64,000 bases of DNA from Caballeronia sp. LZ062. Its GTDB lineage: Bacteria; Pseudomonadota; Gammaproteobacteria; Burkholderiales; Burkholderiaceae. Below are positions 26,267 to 34,527 of the stretch, piece after piece. Positions within the stretch are counted from its first letter, which is position 1. Every line of letters begins with the position of its first letter. The notes under the pieces are model-generated. The model searched no databases, was not told the origin of the DNA, and saw only the letters and a list, made by a program, of their open reading frames with translations. The DNA lies in NCBI RefSeq assembly GCF_031450785.1, contig NZ_JARTWB010000002.1:1674001-1738000 (forward strand), in the 5' to 3' direction. The position numbers and the translations under genes are program-made.

Positions 26267-26503
26267 TCACGCGTCCTGCTCGGAACCAAGGTCGCGCTGA
26301 TAGTCGATGCCCTCGGAGCGCACGCCGCCCTGGTTATGCTCGCCATCGGGCGGAACGCCAGGCGCGGGGCGGTTCTGGCCGGCCGGATCGTGATCGGCGG
26401 GCAGCGTGGACGAGCCCGGCGCGGCGCCGTTCTTGGCGGCTTCGGCGCGTGCTTCGCGTTTGGATGAATGACGCGCGGAGCGTCGAAGTGCGGGATGCCT
26501 CAT
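26267..26503 (-). CDS. small basic disordered protein (78 aa)
   Basis: GGAGG sits 6 nt before ATG 26503. The 78 residues start Arg/His-rich (MRHPALRRSARHSSKREARA) and continue with Pro/Gly/Asp-rich sequence ending in GIDYQRDLGSEQDA. Composition predicts disorder. No family recognised; the good ribosome site and position in a run of similar small genes support it. Confidence 0.5.
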   Translation of the reverse strand: MRHPALRRSARHSSKREARAEAAKNGAAPGSSTLPADHDPAGQNRPAPGVPPDGEHNQGGVRSEGIDYQRDLGSEQDA

Positions 26504-26724
26504 TGATGCCTCCAAGAGAGAAGGCCGTCGCGAATGGACCTCGGCGGCGTCGGACCGATGCGCTGTCACGCGTTCCGGCAGCGCGGTTCCGGAAGAAAGA
26601 CCGGAGGCACAGCGCGCCGCCGGTCATTCGTACTTGGTTCGTTGTAATCCCTACGCTCGGGATGGAAGATTATTCAAGACTTGCACGAATTCAGTGAATC
26701 GGTCGTCCGGCGCTTGCTCCGGCA

Positions 26725-26931
26725 CTAGCGCACGTGCGGCGTCTCGTTCGGTCCCGGCGGCGGATCGCCGATTGGCTGCGTCGGCGGTTCGGGCGGATCG
26801 CGCGTCGGGTCCGGGTTCGTGTCGGGCGGAATCGGAGTCGGCGGCGGCTGATCGGGCGGCGTCACCGGCGGGTCCGGCGGCTGGGGCGTCTGCGCAGTCA
26901 TCGGCACGCGGCCGAGGGCGATATCGGACAT
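26725..26931 (-). CDS. proline-rich small protein (68 aa)
   Basis: A 68-residue protein in which about 40 percent of residues are Pro, with Asp/Thr spacing (PPDPPVTPPDQPPPTPIPPD, RDPPEPPTQPIGDPPPG). Probably an extended disordered chain. AAGGAG lies 6 nt before ATG 26931. Function unknown. Confidence 0.55.
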   Translation of the reverse strand: MSDIALGRVPMTAQTPQPPDPPVTPPDQPPPTPIPPDTNPDPTRDPPEPPTQPIGDPPPGPNETPHVR

Positions 26932-27112
26932 GACGGGCTCCTTGCGGTCTTGTGATCGTGGATGCATCCCTGTCCGGAACGCGGCGTGCCACTCATTGCT
27001 TTGCACGCAGAGAAGGGATGTCGCATGGAACGGCAGCAAGGGTTATGCCCCTCCTTTCTCCTCGGCCCGCGTCCATGCATCCCATTATCGTTGCTGAAAG
27101 CGCGGCTGCCAA

Positions 27113-27146
27113 CAAAAACGCCCGCGCTTTTGCAAGCAGCGGGCGT
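27113..27146 (-). terminator. terminator after the NtrC-family regulator
   Basis: On the reverse strand ACGCCCGC and GCGGGCGT pair, then TTTTTG follows. It lies about 27 bp past the stop at 27173. Confidence 0.8.
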
Positions 27147-27172
27147 GGTTTTCGTGTGAAGATAGCCGACGT

Positions 27173-28576
27173 TCAGCGATTTTCGCTTTCCGACTCGCTC
27201 ACGTCTCCACCTTCGCCGACGGCTGCCTTGTTGGCATCCTCGCCGTACTCCACGAGCCGGTTGTAAAGCGTTTTCAAGCTGATGCCGAGGATTTCCGCCG
27301 CCCGCGTCTTCACGCCGCCGCACTGCTCGAGCGTCGCGAGAATCAGTTGCCGATCCGCTTGTGCGAGCGACGTGCCGAACGGAATCGTCACCGCCGTGCC
27401 CGACGAGGGGCGCGAGAGCGAAATCTGGAGCGGCACGGTCGCCGTGCTGTCGGAATCCGAGCCCGACATGATGTACGCGCGCTGTACGTAGTTCTTCAGT
27501 TCGCGCACATTGCCCGGCCAGTTGTACGACGCCAGCATCTCGCGCACGGCGGGCGGGAAGTCCTTCTTCGTGTTGTACCGTGCGTTCAGCTCGTCGAGGA
27601 ACGCCTGTCCGAGCAACTCGACATCCTTGCCGCGCTCGCGCAGCGGCGGCAGGTTGATCGGGAACACGTTGAGCCGGTGATACAGGTCGAGGCGCAGCTT
27701 GCCTTCGAGCACGGCCTGCTCCGGGTCGCGGTTGGTCGCCGCGATCAGGCGCACGTCGGTCTCGATTTCCTTTGTCGTGCCGACGCGCATGAACATGCCC
27801 GTCTCCAGCACGCGAAGCAGCTTGACCTGCAACTCGATCGGCATTTCGGTGATTTCGTCGAGGAACAGCGTGCCGCCGTTCGCGCGCTCGAAATAGCCTT
27901 TGTGCTGGCGATCCGCGCCGGTGAACGAGCCGCGCTCGTGGCCGAACATTTCGGATTCGATCAGATTCGGCGAGATCGCCCCGCAGTTCACCGCGATGAA
28001 CGAATGCTTGCGCCGCAGGCTCAGCTCGTGCAGCGTCTGCGCGGCGACTTCCTTGCCCGTGCCCGACTCGCCGATCAGCAGCACCGAAGCCGCCGTCGGC
28101 GCGACGCGGCCGATCTGGTCGTAGACCGTCTGCATCGCGGGCGAATTGCCGAGCATCAGCCCGAAGCGGCCCATGCGGCGCAATTCGCCGCGCAGCGTGC
28201 CGATTTCCGCCTTCAGGTCGCCGGCGCGCGGCAGGCGCGAAAGAATCGCCTTGACGCGCTGCATATTGATGGGCTTCACGAGGTAGTCGGCCGCGCCCAT
28301 CTTGAGGGCGCTCACGGCCGATTCCACCGTCGCGTGACCAGTGATGACGATGAATTCCACGCCGGAGCGCGGATCGAGATCTTCGAACAGGTCGACGCCC
28401 GTTCCGTCGGGCAGTTTGAGGTCGGTGAAAACGACGTCCGGCGTCTGCCGCACGAGCTGGATGCGCGCTTCGCGCAGATCGCTGGCGGTGGCCGTGGTCA
28501 GTCCGTCTTCGCCGATGATCGCGGCTAGCGCCTCGCGGGTACTGGGATCGTCATCGACAATCAATACGTGTGGCAT
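27173..28576 (-). CDS. NtrC-family sigma-54-dependent response regulator
   Basis: A 467-residue activator. The receiver has phosphoacceptor Asp52 and Lys101. The AAA+ domain has Walker A GESGTGKE (169-176), the sigma-54 contact loop GSFTGA (216-221) and Walker B GGTLFLDE (234-241). A Fis-type helix-turn-helix ([18 protein letters not shown]) sits near the end, followed by an acidic tail. No histidine kinase is adjacent, so it is an orphan here. ATG 28576 matches the normal receiver start (MPHVLIVDDD). It resembles the orphan activator at 30527 ([11 protein letters not shown] versus [11 protein letters not shown]). Confidence 0.93.
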   Translation of the reverse strand: MPHVLIVDDDPSTREALAAIIGEDGLTTATASDLREARIQLVRQTPDVVFTDLKLPDGTGVDLFEDLDPRSGVEFIVITGHATVESAVSALKMGAADYLVKPINMQRVKAILSRLPRAGDLKAEIGTLRGELRRMGRFGLMLGNSPAMQTVYDQIGRVAPTAASVLLIGESGTGKEVAAQTLHELSLRRKHSFIAVNCGAISPNLIESEMFGHERGSFTGADRQHKGYFERANGGTLFLDEITEMPIELQVKLLRVLETGMFMRVGTTKEIETDVRLIAATNRDPEQAVLEGKLRLDLYHRLNVFPINLPPLRERGKDVELLGQAFLDELNARYNTKKDFPPAVREMLASYNWPGNVRELKNYVQRAYIMSGSDSDSTATVPLQISLSRPSSGTAVTIPFGTSLAQADRQLILATLEQCGGVKTRAAEILGISLKTLYNRLVEYGEDANKAAVGEGGDVSESESENR

Positions 28577-28823
28577 TGCGTCTCGAATTCTTCCAAAGCG
28601 TTTCAGGGTCACACGCCGCGTGGCGGCGTGGTCTTCTCCGGGCGGCTTGAGCCGTCCGGGCCGGTGCGTCTAACGGGCCAGGCGCCGATATCGGCTAAAG
28701 CCCGGCCGCAAAGCGCAGAAAAGAAAATAATTTCCGAAAGTTCCGCACGCTTGGGGCCGTCCGCCGTAAGTTTTTCCAAATGCTCACTTATGGCAGAGGT
28801 TCAATGATTATAAGGGCTTATTA
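28577..28823. other. upstream region of the NtrC-family gene
   Basis: AT-rich by the standards of this genome (TAAGGGCTTATTAAG near its right end). It should hold the promoter of the minus-strand regulator, but no element matched a consensus well enough to call. Confidence 0.4.
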
Positions 28824-28855
28824 AGATAAAAACGCACGCCGCTCGGGCGTGCGTT
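28824..28855 (-). terminator. terminator after the 66-residue membrane protein gene
   Basis: AACGCACGCC (28831-28840) pairs with GGCGTGCGTT (28846-28855). The reverse strand continues TTTTTATC. Confidence 0.8.
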
Positions 28856-28930
28856 CTCATGCGGGAAGCGCTGGGCTTCGGACGGAGCTTCGCGACGCTC
28901 CGCTATCGTGGCGTCGCTGAGAGATGCAGA

Positions 28931-29131
28931 TCAGCTTTTCGGGAAATGCCACGCGTCCGGTGTGCCGCCGACGACGTACTTCCCGCGCGTGCGGGAACGG
29001 CCGCCTTGCCAGCGGTTCGGCCCGCCGACGGCACGCCGCCCGTTTGCATCCTGCGACTGCATCCACTTCCAGGCGAGGACGCCGCCGACTGCGAAAAGCG
29101 CCCCGAATACTCCAATCGATGACCGTGCCAT
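28931..29131 (-). CDS. small membrane protein (66 aa)
   Basis: A 66-residue protein with one N-terminal membrane helix (SSIGVFGALFAVGGVLAWKW) and a basic Gly/Arg-rich tail. GGGAGA precedes the ATG. It heads toward a good terminator. Function unknown; it sits with the DUF883 and two-helix membrane genes on the same strand. Confidence 0.6.
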   Translation of the reverse strand: MARSSIGVFGALFAVGGVLAWKWMQSQDANGRRAVGGPNRWQGGRSRTRGKYVVGGTPDAWHFPKS

Positions 29132-29207
29132 TGTTGTTCTCTCCCGTGTCGTTGAACCCGATGCCGATCGCCCGGCGAAACGGGCGATGGGTTGACCAGC
29201 CGTGCGT

Positions 29208-29525
29208 TTAGCGCGAAATCACCGCCGCGAGCAGGAACCCGGCGGCAGCCGCCATGCCGAGCGATTCCCACGGTTTCTCGCGCACGTACCGCTCGGTGCA
29301 GTCGATAGTCGACCGGTAGCGGCTTTGCGCGCTCGCCTGTGCGTCTTCGAGCGCGGCGCGGGCCGTGTCGACGTGATCGCGCAGACGCGAGCGCAGCGCC
29401 TCGACGCCCTCGCCCGGCAGCGCCGACGACAGCCGCAGCAGCTCTTCCGAGTCGTTCAGCAGCACCTTGATGTCTTCGATGATCTTCTGCTTGCCCAACG
29501 CAAGCTGGACAGTCGTTTGACTCAT
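29208..29525 (-). CDS. DUF883 (YqjD/ElaB-type) membrane-anchored protein
   Basis: A 105-residue protein with a long amphipathic helix (KIIEDIKVLLNDSEELLRLS) and a C-terminal membrane anchor with the family signature REKPWESLGMAAAAGFLL. E. coli relatives YqjD and ElaB bind ribosomes at the inner membrane in stationary phase. Met at 29525 was chosen as the family start over one 11 codons upstream. Confidence 0.88.
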   Translation of the reverse strand: MSQTTVQLALGKQKIIEDIKVLLNDSEELLRLSSALPGEGVEALRSRLRDHVDTARAALEDAQASAQSRYRSTIDCTERYVREKPWESLGMAAAAGFLLAAVISR

Positions 29526-29603
29526 GAAATCAGTCCTCGCCAAGGGGGTCTTCCGCATGATCGCGGGTCATTGCCGATCCGTGCGGCTCTTGCTTCGCCA
29601 CGG

Positions 29604-29966
29604 TTACTGCGCTTTCGGCACCGTGACGGTCAACGGGGAACGCCCGCCGCTCGACGTCAGGCGGGTTCGCAAACGCCGGACGATGCCGCTTGCCGTCAGC
29701 GCGCCGCCTGCCACGCCGAACACGAGGCTCGTCACGTTGGCAGCGCGAGCGAGTGCGGGCGTGCCGGCCGCATAGCCGAGCACGGCGCACATCAGCGCCG
29801 TCACGAGCGCAACCGCCGCCCAGTGATAGATGTCGATCGGCTCGCCTGCCCCGGGTTCCTGCCGATCGTTCGCCGTCCGCGCACCCCTGCCGCGAGCCGG
29901 CCGCACCGCCGTCGCGCGTTCCCGTCGCTCGTCTGCGGCCACGTCGAAATCGAAAAATTCTTCCAT
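29604..29966 (-). CDS. two-helix membrane protein (120 aa)
   Basis: A 120-residue protein. A charged N-terminal third (MEEFFDFDVAADERRERATA) is followed by two hydrophobic helices (YHWAAVALVTALMCAVLGYA and VTSLVFGVAGGALTASGIV) and a basic tail. GAGAGGT lies 9 nt before ATG 29966; an ATG seven codons upstream is possible. No family recognised. Confidence 0.6.
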   Translation of the reverse strand: MEEFFDFDVAADERRERATAVRPARGRGARTANDRQEPGAGEPIDIYHWAAVALVTALMCAVLGYAAGTPALARAANVTSLVFGVAGGALTASGIVRRLRTRLTSSGGRSPLTVTVPKAQ

Positions 29967-30526
29967 GATGTGTTCGACCTCTCTCATTGCCCGTTTCTTC
30001 GCCTTTCCGTCGCGGGCATTCGAATAAGGATGACCTCATCGAGCAGCTTTCATGCCAATGGCGTAAATAAGGGCGCGCGTGCGCAAATCGCCGATTCTCC
30101 GGGTAAGACTTACGCCGTCGCCTTGTAATTTCGCGGTGCGCGCGGAGAACCTTTCCGGATGACCGGCGCGACGCGAAACTCAATCAGACAAAATGCCGTC
30201 CGACTGACGGCGCGCATTGCCGCAATATCGTCGCGAATGGTTAAATAGCGTTTATGAGATAGAGTCGCAATCGCGAATCAACCGATTCGCGTTGCGGCTT
30301 TCGGACTGACGCTTTCGAGGGACCGGCCAATCGCCATCGAGCGCGACAGCAGCGCCTGTGCCGCAGGTGACGGCGCGCGTCGACGCCCGGGCCCGCCGGG
30401 CCGCACCGCATGTTCAGCCGATCGAGCGCAGCCGCGCTTTGCCCGCTGGGCCCGGCGCGATCAGCCGTCGGCTGCGCTCGCTGCCCGCCCCACCACATTC
30501 GCAGAACTCAGGAACTATCAGGACCT
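29967..30526. other. 560-bp intergenic region before the orphan sigma-54 activator
   Basis: No gene is supported here; long reverse frames are Arg-rich. It holds AT-rich stretches (TTAAATAGCGTTTATGAGAT at 30241-30260) and the hairpin at 30267. It must contain the promoters of the minus-strand gene at 29966 and of the activator at 30527. Confidence 0.4.
30267..30295. repeat. inverted repeat upstream of the orphan activator
   Basis: CGCGAATC-AACC-GATTCGCG (30272-30291) is a perfect 8-bp stem, extended by GCAA/TTGC with one bulged T. No T-tract follows, so it is not an intrinsic terminator. It may be an operator or an RNA hairpin, about 230 bp before the gene at 30527. Confidence 0.5.
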
Positions 30527-31591
30527 ATGGCGTCAACCGATCTTGACCCGCCGCTCGTGGCAGGCGAAACACCCGCGCAGAAAAAGCGCAATGCGGGAGA
30601 CGTGCCGGGTTTGAAGTCTTACGGACTACTGTACGGCTCGTCGCCCGTCATGCTGGAGCTGTACGCACAGATCGATCGCGTCGCCGCCACCGACGCGACC
30701 GCGCTGATCATCGGCGAATCGGGGACGGGCAAGGAGCTCGTCGCCCGCACGATTCACGATCACAGCGCGCGCAAGAACGCGCCGTTCATCGCCGTGAACT
30801 GCGGCGCGATCCCGGACAACCTGATCGAAGCCGAGCTGTTCGGCCACGAGAAAGGCAGCTTCACGGGCGCGGTGCAGGGACGCATCGGCTATTTCGAACA
30901 TGCGAACGGCGGCACGCTGTTCCTCGACGAAGTGACGGAGATGTCGCCGGTGCGCCAGGTGAAGCTGCTGCGCGCGCTGGAAACGGGCACGTTCTTTCGC
31001 GTGGGCGGCAATGATCTGATCAGTTCGGACGTCCGCGTGATCGCCGCGACCAACCGCGACCCGGTTGCGGCGGTCAAGGAAAACGGCCTGCGCGAAGACC
31101 TGATGTATCGCCTCGCCGTCTTTCCGTTGCGCGCCCCGCCCTTGCGCGAGCGCGACGCGGACCGCGAGCTGCTCGCCCAGCACTTCCTCTCCGAAATGAA
31201 CGCGCAAGAAGGTACGAATAAAGCCTTCAGCAAGCGAGCGCTCGACGTGCTGCGCACCTATTCGTGGCCCGGCAACGTGCGGGAGCTGAAGAACACGGTG
31301 TATCGCGCGTTCATTCTTGCGGAGAAGACGGTGGAGATCGCGCATCCGCATCTCGCCTCGCGTGTGAAGAAACCGATCACGCAAGGCGACGCGATGAACG
31401 TCTGGGTCGGCACGCCGCTCGCCGACGCGCAAAAGCAGATTATCCTCGGCACGCTCAAGCACTGCGGCGGTGACAAGCGGCGCGCGGCGAAGGCGCTCGG
31501 CGTGAGCCTCAAGACGCTGTATAACCGTCTGGGCGCCTACGAGAACGAAGACACCGACGCGAGCGACACGTCGTCCTCCAGCGAAAGCTGA
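30527..31591 (+). CDS. sigma-54 activator without receiver domain
   Basis: A 354-residue PspF-like enhancer-binding protein. A roughly 30-residue lead leads directly into AAA+: Walker A GESGTGKE (63-70), GSFTGA (110-115), Walker B GGTLFLDE (128-135), then the helix-turn-helix [19 protein letters not shown] and a Ser/Asp-rich tail. With no sensor domain it must be controlled by a partner protein or by its own level. AGGA precedes ATG 30527. Its DNA-binding helix is close to that of the regulator at 27173, so target sites may overlap. Confidence 0.92.
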   Translation: MASTDLDPPLVAGETPAQKKRNAGDVPGLKSYGLLYGSSPVMLELYAQIDRVAATDATALIIGESGTGKELVARTIHDHSARKNAPFIAVNCGAIPDNLIEAELFGHEKGSFTGAVQGRIGYFEHANGGTLFLDEVTEMSPVRQVKLLRALETGTFFRVGGNDLISSDVRVIAATNRDPVAAVKENGLREDLMYRLAVFPLRAPPLRERDADRELLAQHFLSEMNAQEGTNKAFSKRALDVLRTYSWPGNVRELKNTVYRAFILAEKTVEIAHPHLASRVKKPITQGDAMNVWVGTPLADAQKQIILGTLKHCGGDKRRAAKALGVSLKTLYNRLGAYENEDTDASDTSSSSES

Positions 31592-31846
31592 TCCGACCGA
31601 TCGGCAGCACAGGCGGCAACTTACCGCTGCTGCCGTCCTTCGTCCGCGCGGTTGTTACCGAATGCGCAACGCGTTCCCGGCGCTTGCAAATTCTTGCAAT
31701 TTTCCCGAAGCGGTAATTAGAAGCTTGCTTCAAAATGCGCGAAGCCCGCGACAGGACTTGGCGTCAAGCGCTTGGCTCGCGGGGACGTCGGCTGCGGTCC
31801 CGGATGGATCGCGGTGAGAAAAACGGCAGACGAAGGAAACAGCAAC

Positions 31847-32401
31847 ATGCAGATTTGTGTCCCCCGGCGCGGCAAACGCGCCGCCGCGCTGGCCGCGATC
31901 ACGAGCGGCGTCATTGCGTGTCTGACGCTCAGCGGATGCAACTCCCTCTATAGCGAAGGCGCCACGGCGGGCGCGGGTATCGCCGGCGCCGCGGTTGCGG
32001 CCAAAGTGACGAACAACGCCGCAGTGGCGACCGGCATCGGCTTGGGCGCGGTAGCGGCGGCGCGCGCGGGCGTGCAGTACACGCAGCGCATCGTCCATAC
32101 GGATACGCAGGACAAGATCGCCGCCGTGGCGGGCCCGCTCACAGTCGGAGCGGTCGCTCCGTGGGTCGCGACGCACTCGGTCCCGCTCGAAGAAGACGAG
32201 AAAGGCCGCGTGACCGTCAGCCGCACCATCAGCAGCGGCGCGCTCGACTGCAAGGAGATCGTGTTTTCCGTCGATCGCGACGCCACCAAGGACCGCCCCG
32301 CTGACAGCGCGTTCTACGTCGCGTCCGTCTGCCGCGACGGAGCCAAGTGGAAATGGGCGTCGGCCGAGCCTGCCACGCCGCGTTGGGGTTCGCTGCAATG
32401 A
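31847..32401 (+). CDS. outer-membrane-type lipoprotein, first of tandem pair
   Basis: A 184-residue lipoprotein with lipobox LSGC (Cys31). A glycine/alanine-rich hydrophobic segment (GAGIAGAAVAAKVT, GIGLGAVAAARAG) is followed by a domain with two Cys (LDCKEIVF, ASVCRDG) and the ending WKWASAEPATPRWGSLQ. GAAGGA lies 9 nt before ATG 31847. Its stop overlaps the start of the next gene (ATGA), and the two proteins share the ending and Cys spacing, so they are paralogues. Function unknown. Confidence 0.75.
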   Translation: MQICVPRRGKRAAALAAITSGVIACLTLSGCNSLYSEGATAGAGIAGAAVAAKVTNNAAVATGIGLGAVAAARAGVQYTQRIVHTDTQDKIAAVAGPLTVGAVAPWVATHSVPLEEDEKGRVTVSRTISSGALDCKEIVFSVDRDATKDRPADSAFYVASVCRDGAKWKWASAEPATPRWGSLQ

Positions 32402-32922
32402 CGGTGCGGCTCGCAGTTCAACCCGCGCTGCGCTTCTCGCTTGCCGTGGCGGTCGCAGCCGCCTGCGCGACGATGAGCGGATGCGCGTCCATCGGCGCGG
32501 CGACGGGCGCGGTCGCGGGCGTGGCGACCGGCGCGGTCACGACGAATCCGGCCATCGGCATCGGCGTCGGCATCGCGGTGCAGGCCGCCACCGACGAAGC
32601 GGTGAAGCGCGTGTCGAAGTCGCTCCATACGGACCAGCAAGTCGCCATCGCGGCGGCGGCGGGCATGTCGGCGGTCGGCGAGACACGCCCGTGGAAGGTC
32701 AAGCACACGCTGCCGATCGAAAACGGCCACGGCGACGTGCGCGTGCTGCGCGAAGTCGACAACGCGCTTGCAAGCTGCAAGGAGTTCGCGTTCTCCGTCG
32801 TCGACGGCGACGATGCGAACGCGCACGCCGACTGGTTCGTGGCGAGCGCCTGCAAGCAGACCGAAGGCTGGAAGTGGGCGTCGGCGGAGCCTGCGGTCGA
32901 GCGTTGGGGCAATCTGCAGTAA
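32398..32922 (+). CDS. lipoprotein, second of tandem pair
   Basis: A 174-residue lipoprotein with lipobox MSGC (Cys29), then a Gly/Ala-rich segment (IGAATGAVAGVATGAV), VKRVSKSLHTDQQVAIAAAA and the ending GWKWASAEPAVERWGNLQ. The start overlaps the previous stop, so translation is probably coupled. It shares overall plan and C-terminus with its neighbour, suggesting local duplication. The two may form a heteromeric envelope complex (inference). Confidence 0.75.
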   Translation: MTVRLAVQPALRFSLAVAVAAACATMSGCASIGAATGAVAGVATGAVTTNPAIGIGVGIAVQAATDEAVKRVSKSLHTDQQVAIAAAAGMSAVGETRPWKVKHTLPIENGHGDVRVLREVDNALASCKEFAFSVVDGDDANAHADWFVASACKQTEGWKWASAEPAVERWGNLQ

Positions 32923-32942
32923 GCAACAGGCGCGGCGTACGC

Positions 32943-32982
32943 AAAAAAGCGCGGCTTCCGTTTCCGGGAGCCGCGCTTTTTA
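32943..32982 (+). terminator. terminator after the lipoprotein pair
   Basis: AAAAGCGCGGCTTCCG and CGGGAGCCGCGCTTTT pair around TTTC (one G-T-type mismatch), followed by further T. Confidence 0.85.
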
Positions 32983-33055
32983 TTCGGGCGCAATCTGCCT
33001 GGGCGTCTACTCGCGTTTCTCCGTCGTGGATGACGACAATGCAAAAGCCCGCGTC

Positions 33056-33091
33056 ACAAAAAAAGCGCGGTTCCGTTCCCCGAAACCGCGC
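33056..33091 (-). terminator. terminator after the NitT/TauT ATPase gene
   Basis: GCGCGGTT (33065-33072) pairs with AACCGCGC (33084-33091). The reverse strand then reads TTTTTTTG. Confidence 0.8.
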
Positions 33092-33117
33092 CTTTGTTCG
33101 AGCGAGAAACGGCGAGA

Positions 33118-34515
33118 TCAGGCCTCGACGTCCTCCAGGCTCAGCATCTCCGTCTGATCGTTATACGAGAAAATCTCGCCGTAACGTCCCCAGTCGATAA
33201 CCGCATCGAGCGTCTCCTGGGCGGCTTTATCGGAGAGGAAGTCTTCGAGTTCCTGCTCGAAGCGCACGCGCGGCGCACGATGCCCCGGCCGCTCGTTGAG
33301 CACCTTCTTGATGCGCGCGGCGAGCGGCACGTGCCGCAGCAGATGCTCGGCGAACATCATCTTGCGCTCCTGCGTGCCGAATTCGGCGAACACGCGCGCC
33401 TGCGGCGTCAGGTAGATATCGCCCTCGCGCACGTCCGCGAAGCCCAGATGTTGCAGCACTTCCGCAATCGGAAAGAGGTCGTCCACTTCCAGATGCAGCG
33501 TCCGCGCAATTTCCGGCATGTCCGCGCGGCCGTGGTACGGCTCGGCGGCGAGCGTTTCGATCAGACCCGCCATCAGATTGGTCGACACGGACGGCAGCCA
33601 GCTCCCCAACTCCAGCCCCTTCTTCTTCGCGTCGTCGAGCTGGCGCGCGGTCATCTTCGCGTAGATGTCGTCCACGAGCCGCCGGAACGCCGGGTCCAGC
33701 CGGTTGCGCGGATGCTTGAACGGCACCTTGATCTCGGCCATCACGCGGCCGGGATTCGACGACAGCACGAGAATGCGGTCGCACATGAACACCGCTTCTT
33801 CGATGTTGTGCGTCACGATCAGCACGGACTTGATCGGCAGACGTCCCTGCGTCCACAAGTCGAGCAGATCGGTGCGCAGGTTTTCGGCGGTCAGCACGTC
33901 GAGCGCGGAGAACGGCTCGTCCATCAAGAGCAGCGTGGGATCGACGACCAGCGCCCGCGCAAAGCCCACGCGCTGGCGCATGCCGCCCGACAGTTCGCGC
34001 GGATAAGCGTTCTCGAAGCCGTCCAGACCGATCAGGTCGATGGCCGCGAGCGCACGCTCGCGCCGTTCCCGCGCGGCGACGCCCTGCGCTTCCAGACCGG
34101 CTTCCACGTTTTGCAACACGGTCAGCCACGGAAAGAGCGCGAAGGTCTGAAACACCATCGCGACGCCCTTCGCCGGGCCGCGCAACGGCTCGTTGAGATA
34201 GGTGACTTCGCCGTCGGTCGGCTCGATCAGACCGGCGATGATGCGCAGAAGCGTCGACTTGCCCGAGCCCGAGCGCCCGAGCAAACCGACGATCTCGCCT
34301 TCGCGCAGCGAAAGGTTGGCGTCGTCCAGCACGAGCAGTTCGCCCTGCGTCTTGTTGAAGCCGCGGCTCACGTTCTGAACGCGCAGAATCTCCGCGCCTA
34401 AGCGCGGCGGCTTGTTCTGCGCGCCCGGCGGCGCCCCGGCCGGCGTGCCGGTTGTGCCGGGCGTGCGCACCGCTGCCTGCTGGGCGGGCGCCTGGGAATT
34501 TTTAAGGTTCTGCAT
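33118..34515 (-). CDS. NitT/TauT-type ABC ATPase with C-terminal extension
   Basis: A 465-residue ATPase. A disordered Ala/Pro lead (1-40) is followed by the nucleotide-binding domain: Walker A GRSGSGKST, signature LSGGMRQRVGFARAL, Walker B LLLMDEPFSALD and switch His in VTHNIEEAV. Residues about 300-460 form the AAA-associated winged-helix-like domain (LFPIAEVLQHLGFADVREGD) found in a nitrate/sulfonate-type subgroup. It pairs with the permease ending 12 nt upstream. No substrate-binding protein is nearby, so the substrate is unknown. Confidence 0.9.
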   Translation of the reverse strand: MQNLKNSQAPAQQAAVRTPGTTGTPAGAPPGAQNKPPRLGAEILRVQNVSRGFNKTQGELLVLDDANLSLREGEIVGLLGRSGSGKSTLLRIIAGLIEPTDGEVTYLNEPLRGPAKGVAMVFQTFALFPWLTVLQNVEAGLEAQGVAARERRERALAAIDLIGLDGFENAYPRELSGGMRQRVGFARALVVDPTLLLMDEPFSALDVLTAENLRTDLLDLWTQGRLPIKSVLIVTHNIEEAVFMCDRILVLSSNPGRVMAEIKVPFKHPRNRLDPAFRRLVDDIYAKMTARQLDDAKKKGLELGSWLPSVSTNLMAGLIETLAAEPYHGRADMPEIARTLHLEVDDLFPIAEVLQHLGFADVREGDIYLTPQARVFAEFGTQERKMMFAEHLLRHVPLAARIKKVLNERPGHRAPRVRFEQELEDFLSDKAAQETLDAVIDWGRYGEIFSYNDQTEMLSLEDVEA

Positions 34516-34527
34516 CGGAAGTCGTCC

